This document shows, piece after piece, positions 30,427 through 37,307 of a DNA stretch of 58,020 nucleotides. Below the pieces are notes generated by a model, which was not told the origin of the DNA, ran no database searches, and saw only the letters and a list, made by a program, of their open reading frames with translations. The position numbers and the translations under genes are program-made. The DNA is from Brevibacterium sp. UMB1308A (GTDB lineage: Bacteria; Actinomycetota; Actinomycetes; Actinomycetales; Brevibacteriaceae), in the NCBI RefSeq assembly GCF_030230605.1, contig NZ_JASPDO010000017.1, positions 1-58,020 of the forward strand. Reading direction: 5' to 3'. Position 1 is the first letter of the stretch. Each line of letters opens with the position of its first letter.

Positions 30427-31583
30427 TTATCTGCCGGTAGTTTAATGCCATGATAACTAGGATCGCTCAGTGAACGACCAACTGCCGAAGCCCAATCCGG
30501 CGCCGGTGGAAGCGAGATGATCTCGACCTTCATGCCCTGTTTGAGCGACGAAGTTTGGAGTGCTTTCTGCGTTCGAACATCGATTACAGAAATGATTTCT
30601 GGAGCTTGAGCAATTACCTGTCCGTTCTGGGATACAAGAAGAAATTCGTGCATTGCGTCCAAACGAAGATGTTCCCCAGAAACAATTACCCCATCGTTAC
30701 CAGATTCCATAAACACCGTGAATATAGCGGCTGGACTCCGCCTACCACCTTGGGAACGCGTGGTCCAATGTACGTCCACAACGTATCCACTCCCCAAGCT
30801 GCGAAGAACGCTCTGTTCGTGGAGTTTCGCCAAAGTTCTCCTTAGGTCAAAGCCATTGTTTTCAAGGTTCTCGATATAGAGCTTTCCCAGTCCCCATGCG
30901 CGACTATAGCTACCAGAAACCGCAGTTCTATTAGCTATTTCATGCGGCTCATGGAACGCGGCTAGGGCGCCCCAACCGCCAAGTTTGCGCATCATCGGCC
31001 GAATAAAGTTTTCCAGACCTCGATTATCGACTTTGTCGAGCAAGACAACTGTGCCGTCAGTACTTGTAACAACAGCTGGGGCGAGATCAAGTCCGTGAAG
31101 CGTAGGAGTCGTTTGTGTAAGCGAGTGAAAAGCACGTCCCATGAAGTCAAGGTCAAGTACCGGAAGTCTTTGCACGGAGGCGTGAGCCAAGGTCAGGAAG
31201 GCATTCGCTCCTGCGCATTCGTACGGAAATACAGCGGTAACCTGGCTTCCTTTATAACGACACAGGGACTGTATGGCTTTTTCAAAAACCTCCGCCCCTG
31301 CTGGTTTCTCCCCAAACGAAACAACAGAGCCCACTAAACCGGTGCAGCACACAGGTGTGCGTGGAGCCAAGGAATCAGACGATAAAAGCTGCACAGGGCC
31401 GAACCTGCGAATTGCGTCTTCAACGAGCATTCGCGGGAGGTGCGTATCGCCACCCCCTCCTGAAGAAAGCAACTGCGCGCCCGCTTCTATGGCCCTTAAT
31501 GCGTTCATCCCGACTGTTCTGACGCTTGCCATCTGCCTCCAATCATCGTGTGTGCAAACTGCTAAATAATTGGCACTGTGCAT
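30423..31583 (-). CDS. DUF917 (S-methyl-thiohydantoin desulfurase-like) protein, copy A
   Basis: The protein has the family hallmark AIEAGAQLLSSGGGGDTHLP and a later MGRAFHSL block that parallels MGRAFPQL in the copy at 34605. I recall the family as the S-methyl-thiohydantoin desulfurase family, whose members remove sulfur from thiohydantoin rings, for example in ergothioneine breakdown. I chose the ATG at 31583 (386 residues) because a TATACT box lies at 31596-31601 and an operator-like palindrome at 31637-31652; a longer reading to 31643 would include both. It is co-transcribed with the PucR-type gene. The two DUF917 copies are clearly diverged, so their roles may differ. Confidence 0.8.
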   Translation of the reverse strand: MHSANYLAVCTHDDWRQMASVRTVGMNALRAIEAGAQLLSSGGGGDTHLPRMLVEDAIRRFGPVQLLSSDSLAPRTPVCCTGLVGSVVSFGEKPAGAEVFEKAIQSLCRYKGSQVTAVFPYECAGANAFLTLAHASVQRLPVLDLDFMGRAFHSLTQTTPTLHGLDLAPAVVTSTDGTVVLLDKVDNRGLENFIRPMMRKLGGWGALAAFHEPHEIANRTAVSGSYSRAWGLGKLYIENLENNGFDLRRTLAKLHEQSVLRSLGSGYVVDVHWTTRSQGGRRSPAAIFTVFMESGNDGVIVSGEHLRLDAMHEFLLVSQNGQVIAQAPEIISVIDVRTQKALQTSSLKQGMKVEIISLPPAPDWASAVGRSLSDPSYHGIKLPADK

Positions 31584-31636
31584 ATTGAGTGGCTCAGTAT
31601 AGCTCAATAGGCTCGCTCCTAAGTGATGCAGATTAC

Positions 31637-31652
31637 ACGTCACAGGTGACGT
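31637..31652. promoter_or_regulatory. 16-base perfect palindrome in the divergent promoter region
   Basis: The sequence ACGTCACAGGTGACGT is an inverted repeat with seven-base arms and a two-base centre. It lies between the divergent DUF917/PucR unit and the permease operon. A TATACT -10-like box for the minus-strand unit is at 31596-31601. Position and symmetry suggest an operator for a dimeric regulator, most simply the neighbouring PucR-type protein. The identity of the regulator is inference. Confidence 0.6.
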
Positions 31653-31687
31653 TGATCTGTTAGAGACATAGGAAATTGGTGGTTGCG

Positions 31688-33022
31688 ATGCAGGAAACGA
31701 GCAAAACAGAGAGCTCTGACGAATTCATCGGAGCGGACGATTACGCATTAGAGCGCGTGCCGTCCGGTAAAAGGGAACACTGGCTAAAAGTAGCTGTGCA
31801 GCGTTTCGGGCAGCTATCTGCGCTCTCACAGTTTCTGTTGGGCGCCGCATTAGGGTTTGGAATGACTTTCTGGGACTCGATGCTGGCGATCTTTCTAGGG
31901 ACAGTGATCCTTGAGGTAGTTGCCATCATGACAGGGATCCTTGGTCAGCGAGAAGGCCTTTCCACCTCTATGCTCGCCCGGTGGACAGGGTTCGGTCGGT
32001 ACGGTTCAAGCCTAATTTCACTGGTTATTTCACTAAGTCTGATCGGATGGTTTGGCGTACAAAGTGGTGTCGCAGCAGACGGGCTTGCTTCTTTTGTCCC
32101 GGGTGTTCCAACTTGGGTTTGGGCCATCCTCATGGGCCTGGGTGTGACTGCAATTGTGCTGTACGGCTTCGAATCTATGGCTTGGACGGCCTACATCACG
32201 ATTCCTGCATTCCTAGGGCTGGCAGGCTGGTCAATCATCAGTGAACTTCAAAAACACGACATCGGGGAACTGGTTACTCAACCCGCACCTGGACCGGTTT
32301 TGACGTTAGCCGCAGGCACGACTCTAGTAGCTGGAGGTTTCATCGTTGGGATGGTGATCACTCCCGACATGACTAGGTTCAATCGTTCGGCTGCAGACGT
32401 CGTGAAACAGACCGTCGTAAGTGTGACCATTGGGGAAATTGGTGTGGCATTGGCCGGAGTCTTGCTAGCCCATGCGCTAAAAACCAACGACATTATCAAC
32501 ATCGTCACGTCAACGAGTGGCTTTATTGGCGCAATCATCATCGTTGCAGGAACCATCAAAATGAATGGCTGGAACCTTTACGGGGCGTCTCTGGGAATCG
32601 TGAGCTTCATGAGTACGGTATTCGGAAAGAATGTAAGCCGTGCAAAAGTAACGATTCTTATCGGTCTTGCTGGTTCGCTCCTGGCAGCCGCGGGGATTCT
32701 TGACTATTTCATCCAGTTCTTGACTCTTCTTGGAGTTACCTTCCCGCCTATTGCAGGGATTATGGTCGCAGAATATTACATTGTGCGGACCTGGAGGACG
32801 CTCCTTTCTGAGTCCGCCCCCCGGTTACCTGATCAAGAACCTGGTTGGGTAATTGGGACGTTAATCGTTTGGTTAATCGCCGTAGTAATTGGGGCGACGC
32901 TGCCCATTGGTATCCCCTCTCTGAATTCCCTTTTGGCAAGCATTGTCCTCTATGTGCTTGCAGGAAAGCTGGGCTTAATTCGAGCACTACAAGTGATCCC
33001 AGTTGAAAATAAGCAGAACTAG
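31688..33022 (+). CDS. Cytosine/hydantoin permease-like transporter (NCS1 family)
   Basis: The protein of about 444 residues has roughly twelve membrane helices and resembles CodB-type purine-cytosine permeases: LLGAALGFGMTFWDSMLAI early, then GWFGVQSGV and VITPDMTRFNRS in the middle. NCS1 transporters take up nucleobases, allantoin or hydantoins with Na+ or H+. The start could be the ATG at 31688 (GGTGG five bases before) or a GTG at 31679 (AGGA five bases before). It is the first gene of a four-gene plus-strand operon with a hydantoinase, DUF917 and dipeptidase, which points to a cyclic amide as substrate. Confidence 0.85.
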   Translation: MQETSKTESSDEFIGADDYALERVPSGKREHWLKVAVQRFGQLSALSQFLLGAALGFGMTFWDSMLAIFLGTVILEVVAIMTGILGQREGLSTSMLARWTGFGRYGSSLISLVISLSLIGWFGVQSGVAADGLASFVPGVPTWVWAILMGLGVTAIVLYGFESMAWTAYITIPAFLGLAGWSIISELQKHDIGELVTQPAPGPVLTLAAGTTLVAGGFIVGMVITPDMTRFNRSAADVVKQTVVSVTIGEIGVALAGVLLAHALKTNDIINIVTSTSGFIGAIIIVAGTIKMNGWNLYGASLGIVSFMSTVFGKNVSRAKVTILIGLAGSLLAAAGILDYFIQFLTLLGVTFPPIAGIMVAEYYIVRTWRTLLSESAPRLPDQEPGWVIGTLIVWLIAVVIGATLPIGIPSLNSLLASIVLYVLAGKLGLIRALQVIPVENKQN

Positions 33023-33036
33023 GCAAGGAGCACTAA

Positions 33037-34605
33037 ATGCGCATTGGAATTGATGTTGGAAGCACAAACACGGACGCCGTCCTCATCAATGGACACGAGA
33101 TACTTGCAGGTGTAAAGAGTCCCACGCTCGACAGTATCGCTGAGGGGGTAGCCGGAGCTGTTCATGCTTTAAGAAAAGAGCATGAGTTCTCTCCCGACGA
33201 CATTGATGGAGTAATGGTCGGTACTACTCATTTCATCAATGCCCTTATTGAAGCAAAGAAACTGACACCAACTGCAGCTATCCGACTCGCATTGCCAGCT
33301 ACAAGTGGGTTGCCACCTTTTGTGGGTTGGCCGGAACGGTTGAAGACAGCTGTACGTGGACAGGGCTTTATTATCCACGGAGGACACGAGTTCGATGGAC
33401 GCACAATTACCGAACTGAAACCAAACGAACTCAGAAGAACCGTCGAACAGGCTCTCGAAGAAGGAGCTGAGTCGCTCGCAGTTGTTTCGGTATCTTCTCC
33501 AATGACCCCTGAGTTCGAGCTTCAGGCAATGGAGATTATTTCCGCTGAATACCCAGAGATTCCGTTGAGCTTGTCCCATGAGATCGGACGTGTTGGCCTG
33601 CTCGAGCGTGAAAATGCAACCATCATCAACGCTGCGTTACGGGGACTCTCCGAGCAGATTTGTGGCTCGTTGAAAGAGACACTTATCAGCCTTGGCATTA
33701 ATGCGCCTTTGTATTTGAGCCAGAATGACGGGACGCTGATGGATGTGGAGCAAGCACGAAAGTATCCGGTCGCAACGTTCTCTTCAGGACCAACAAACTC
33801 CATGCGCGGAGCATCGTTTCTCTCACAGCTCGACGATTGCATCGTTGTCGATGTAGGCGGAACCACTTCCGACGTAGGTGTATTATCAAACGGTTTTCCG
33901 CGCCAAACTAGTAGCGAAGTTGAAGTCGCCGGTATTAGGACAAACTTCCGCATGCCAGACGTCTATTCCATTGGAGTCGGGGGCGGAAGCTTGGTGTCAA
34001 AAGTTGATGGTGAAATGAAGGTCGGCCCAGAAAGTGTTGGATACCGCCTTCCACAAGAATCACTCATTTTTGGTGGAAGTGTCATGACCGCTAGCGACGT
34101 CATGGTAGCCGCAGGACGAGCAAACTTCGGTGACAGTGAGCTGGTCGCTCATCTATCTAAGAGCGAGGTTGAAGCCGCTGTCTCTTGCATTGATGCCCAA
34201 GTGAGTGATGCTGTCGATCGAATGAGGACGAGCCCCGTGCCGGTTCCGGTTGTCGCAGTTGGCGGAGGGACTTTCATGGTACCGAAATCAATCGAAGGAG
34301 CGTCCGAAGTCGTTCACCCCAAACATGCCGGCGTGGCGAATGCGATCGGGGCTGCTATCGCACAGGTAGGCGGGGAGATCGACCGAATCGTTCCTGTACC
34401 ACCGGGCAAGCGTGAAGAGGTACTTGAGGAAGCGAAGCACGAAGCGATTGAGAAGGCCGTTGCATCGGGAGCTAACCCAGAGTCGGTTTCGATCGTCGAT
34501 ATCGATGAGTTGCCGCTCGCATATCTACCTGGAAACGCATCTCGAATCAGGATTAAAGCTGTAGGCGATTTGCCGCTGTCTGAATCTAAGAAAGGAAAGA
34601 ACTGA
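33037..34605 (+). CDS. Hydantoinase/oxoprolinase family protein
   Basis: The 522-residue protein starts MRIGIDVGSTNTDAVLI, the ATP-binding phosphate-1 motif of the actin-like hydantoinase/oxoprolinase fold. VVDVGGTTSDVGVLSNG near 268-284 is the second phosphate motif and YSIGVGGGSLVSKVDG near 308-323 the third. Family members open five-membered lactam rings such as hydantoins and 5-oxoproline with ATP. It is a stand-alone HyuA-like subunit; no HyuB partner is present. A clear AAGGAG ribosome site precedes it. Its TGA overlaps the ATG of the next DUF917 gene, a pairing often seen for these two families. Confidence 0.9.
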   Translation: MRIGIDVGSTNTDAVLINGHEILAGVKSPTLDSIAEGVAGAVHALRKEHEFSPDDIDGVMVGTTHFINALIEAKKLTPTAAIRLALPATSGLPPFVGWPERLKTAVRGQGFIIHGGHEFDGRTITELKPNELRRTVEQALEEGAESLAVVSVSSPMTPEFELQAMEIISAEYPEIPLSLSHEIGRVGLLERENATIINAALRGLSEQICGSLKETLISLGINAPLYLSQNDGTLMDVEQARKYPVATFSSGPTNSMRGASFLSQLDDCIVVDVGGTTSDVGVLSNGFPRQTSSEVEVAGIRTNFRMPDVYSIGVGGGSLVSKVDGEMKVGPESVGYRLPQESLIFGGSVMTASDVMVAAGRANFGDSELVAHLSKSEVEAAVSCIDAQVSDAVDRMRTSPVPVPVVAVGGGTFMVPKSIEGASEVVHPKHAGVANAIGAAIAQVGGEIDRIVPVPPGKREEVLEEAKHEAIEKAVASGANPESVSIVDIDELPLAYLPGNASRIRIKAVGDLPLSESKKGKN

Positions 34606-35720
34606 TGGGCTTCTATCTAACAATTGAGCAAGTACGGGATCTAGCACGCGGCGCCGCAGTTCTAGGGACTGGAGGTGGCGGGGATCCGCTGATCGGCCGC
34701 CTGTTGGTAGAAGAGCAAATTAGGTCAGGAAAAAAGATCGAGATTCTTGACCCAGGTGAGCTGGATGACTCCGGCCTTGTCTTAAGCACGGCCATGATGG
34801 GAGCTCCAACCGTGGTGGTCGAAAAAGTGCCTGCAGGCAAGGAAGTCGTGACTGCCTACCGAGCATTGGAAAAACACCTTGGCGAGGAAGCCGTCGCAAC
34901 CATTCCAATGGAATGTGGGGGTCTGAATTCGATGGTCCCGCTTATCATTGGCGCGATAGCAGATGTTCCTGTGGTTGATGCAGACGGAATGGGGCGTGCG
35001 TTTCCACAACTAGAAATGGAGACTTTTGGAGTCTACGGGATTTCAGGTTCTCCTATGGTAGTCGCTGACGAACACGGTCATTGCAGTTTGATCGATACAG
35101 GCGATGACAACAGGAAGATGGAGAAGTTTGCTCGTGCGGTGACAATCCAGATGGGTGGAAGTGCCTATATTGCCGAGTACCCAATGCGTGGCTCTGATGT
35201 TAAGCGAACTGCAGTCTGGAACACCATGACTCTTGGGATCAACATTGGCAAAGTTTTGCGAGAGGCCAATGAGTTTCACCGTAACCCGTTCAAGGAGCTA
35301 CAAGCTTTCTTGAAGGACACTATTTACGGACATGGGGTCGTACTATTTTCAGGAAAGATCGTTGACGTTGAGCGTCGCTTTCAAAGCGGGTTTTCACAGG
35401 GTTCAGCGAGGATCCAAAGCTTCGATGAAAAGCATGAGCTGAAGATTGACTTCAGAAATGAAAATTCAGTTGCGTACCGAAACGGTTCTGTGGTCGCGAT
35501 TGTCCCCGACCTGATTAGCGTTATGGATGAAGAAACCGGTGCTCCAATCACAACCGAAGCACTCAGTTATGGCCAACGAGTCACAGTTTTTGGTATTTCT
35601 ACGCCAGAAATCATGCGGTCGCCCGAGGCGCTAGACACTTTCGGCCCGCAAGCCTTCGACATCAACCACGAATGGGAACCGCTTGAGGCCTTGAGCCCGA
35701 AAGACTGGAGCGTGGACTAG
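34605..35720 (+). CDS. DUF917 (S-methyl-thiohydantoin desulfurase-like) protein, copy B
   Basis: The 371-residue protein starts MGFYLTIEQVRDLARGAA and continues with the hallmark VLGTGGGGDPLIGRLL. Other family blocks are TIPMECGGLNSMVPLIIG and VVDADGMGRAFPQLEM. It is the usual DUF917 length. It is translationally coupled to the hydantoinase gene (TGATG overlap) and to the dipeptidase (TAGTG overlap). Known relatives remove sulfur from thiohydantoins; a hydantoinase next door could then open the ring. The exact substrate cannot be read from sequence. Confidence 0.88.
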   Translation: MGFYLTIEQVRDLARGAAVLGTGGGGDPLIGRLLVEEQIRSGKKIEILDPGELDDSGLVLSTAMMGAPTVVVEKVPAGKEVVTAYRALEKHLGEEAVATIPMECGGLNSMVPLIIGAIADVPVVDADGMGRAFPQLEMETFGVYGISGSPMVVADEHGHCSLIDTGDDNRKMEKFARAVTIQMGGSAYIAEYPMRGSDVKRTAVWNTMTLGINIGKVLREANEFHRNPFKELQAFLKDTIYGHGVVLFSGKIVDVERRFQSGFSQGSARIQSFDEKHELKIDFRNENSVAYRNGSVVAIVPDLISVMDEETGAPITTEALSYGQRVTVFGISTPEIMRSPEALDTFGPQAFDINHEWEPLEALSPKDWSVD

Positions 35721-36838
35721 TGAGCGAAATAGATTATCTCTCCGAACTAGTCGTAGCAGACGGACACAATGACTTGCCTTGGCAAATGCGTGTTCATTAC
35801 CAATATGATTTTGACGCCAGTGGTTTCGACAGCGGTAATGGGAAATTGCACACTGACGGGCCTCGCTTATCAGAAGGGAAGGTTGGCTTTCAGTTCTGGT
35901 CGGCGTTCGTACCTTCTCATTTGTCGCAAGCGGATTCTGTGATCCATACACTTGAGCAAATTGAATTTATTCATCGATTAGTTGAGCGTTCTCCAAATTT
36001 CGCATTAGTGGAAAGCGCCCAAGATGCATTGCAAGTGATGGAGCGTGGCCAGCTTGCAGGGATGATAGGTGTTGAAGGTGGCCACAGCCTCGGCGGCTCG
36101 CTCGGAGTTCTGCGGGTGTTCCGGCGATTAGGCGTCCGCTACCTGACACTTACCCACAATGATTCAACTGAATGGGCGGAGTCTGCGACAGGAGAGCCAG
36201 TAGCCGAAGGGCTCACTGAACTTGGTGTTCAATTCATCCACGAGTTAAATAAGCTGGGAATAATTGTTGACCTCTCACATGTCTCGGAAAAAGCGTCGGT
36301 TGCTGCGCTTGAACACACAACGCGGCCACCGATACTGTCCCACAGTAATTGTCGGTCTCTAGTGGATCATCCAAGGAACGCAAGGGACTCTTTGATCAAG
36401 AAGGTCGCTGACGCCTCAGGGGTCATTATGCTGACGTTCGTTCCAGCATTCCTTAGACAGGATGTTGCAGACTATGAGGAGGAGCTGGCCAAAGTTAAAA
36501 GTGAGTTGGGCTTCGGTACCGACTTTTCGGAGACTTCTGGTTTTCCGAGCCAAACAGCAGCAGAAACGCTTCGGGGGTGGATGCGACGCAATCCTGAACC
36601 CAGACCCTCAATCAACGATGTAGTTGCTCACCTCGAACATGCGAGAGAACTTGTTGGAATTGACCATCTCGGGATTGGGAGTGACTTTGATGGAATCGAG
36701 CAAACACCCTTGGGGCTTGAGGACGTTAGCAAGTACCCAGTGTTGGCCGAAACCTTGAAACAAAAAGGTTGGTCGGACAAGGATCTTCATTCGCTTTTCT
36801 ATCGCAATACGTTGCGCGTGATTAGCGAGAACGACTAA
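35720..36838 (+). CDS. M19-family (renal/membrane-type) dipeptidase
   Basis: The 372-residue metal-dependent amidohydrolase-fold peptidase has the zinc ligands of M19: HND in VADGHNDLPW, the bridging glutamate in GVEGGHSLGG, histidines in VDLSHVSEKA and LSHSNCRSLVDHPRN, and D in GIGSDFDGIE. M19 enzymes cleave dipeptides, including D-containing ones. No signal peptide is visible, so it is cytoplasmic. The GTG start overlaps the DUF917 stop. As the last gene of the operon it could release an amino acid from a ring-opened product or from an imported cyclic dipeptide. Confidence 0.92.
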   Translation: MSEIDYLSELVVADGHNDLPWQMRVHYQYDFDASGFDSGNGKLHTDGPRLSEGKVGFQFWSAFVPSHLSQADSVIHTLEQIEFIHRLVERSPNFALVESAQDALQVMERGQLAGMIGVEGGHSLGGSLGVLRVFRRLGVRYLTLTHNDSTEWAESATGEPVAEGLTELGVQFIHELNKLGIIVDLSHVSEKASVAALEHTTRPPILSHSNCRSLVDHPRNARDSLIKKVADASGVIMLTFVPAFLRQDVADYEEELAKVKSELGFGTDFSETSGFPSQTAAETLRGWMRRNPEPRPSINDVVAHLEHARELVGIDHLGIGSDFDGIEQTPLGLEDVSKYPVLAETLKQKGWSDKDLHSLFYRNTLRVISEND

Positions 36839-36862
36839 CGAAAGTCACGTTCTGACGAGTGC

Positions 36863-36906
36863 CACCTAGTGGGTCTGACGCGTTGCCCTCATTTACCCGC
36901 TAGGTG
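36863..36906. terminator. 12-base-pair hairpin after the dipeptidase gene
   Basis: The arms CACCTAGTGGGT (36863-36874) and ACCCGCTAGGTG (36895-36906) pair over twelve positions with one G-T wobble and a 20-base loop. It starts 25 bases after the dipeptidase stop. There is no T-run, but actinobacterial terminators often lack one. It probably ends the catabolic operon. Confidence 0.5.
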
Positions 36907-36942
36907 ACGGCGTAGCTCGTGCGGAAACTCTGCTAAGCCCAT

Positions 36943-36985
36943 CGGCAGGCACCGGCGAGGGTACAATCTTCGCCGGTACCTGCCG
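36943..36985. terminator. 16-base-pair hairpin between convergent operons
   Basis: The arms CGGCAGGCACCGGCGA (36943-36958) and TCGCCGGTACCTGCCG (36970-36985) pair at 15 of 16 positions with an 11-base loop. The one mismatch (C with A) becomes a G-U pair in a minus-strand transcript, so the structure is best for RNA coming from the restriction operon. With the preceding hairpin it forms a two-sided stop between convergent units. Confidence 0.5.
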
Positions 36986-37307
36986 GTCCGTTCTGGGTCA
37001 TCAACAAAATCAAATACCAGTAACCAAACTAGTGCGGTGGCACGATGATGCGCACTGACGAGCTGGAATCGATCGAATTCGCAACGTTAGGTTAGGTACT
37101 CTCCGTCACATTAAAAATTGAAACACTCTAAAGCTCTGGACTGGAGATTGACCTGTCTGTTAGACCTCAACCGCGCCCAGCGAACAAAGTCTTTGTAGCG
37201 ACTGATAAATGCGGTGAGATTAGGGACAACAAACCTGTCCTGCGGACCTGCAGGTTGATGGAGCCTAGTCTCCAACTCGGTTCCGATGCAAGAGTAACGA
37301 AAACACG
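36986..37307. other. Gene-free stretch before the restriction operon end
   Basis: No convincing reading frame, tRNA or repeat is visible in these 322 bases. The only structure I see is a ten-base palindrome, ACCTGCAGGT, near 37247-37256. Composition is AT-richer than the core genes. It may be a junction between the catabolic island and the defence operon. Confidence 0.5.

Noticed and set aside
36839..37307. tRNA or attachment site between the catabolic island and restriction operon
   Set aside because: I found no cloverleaf, CCA end or matching direct repeat; only hairpins and one short palindrome.
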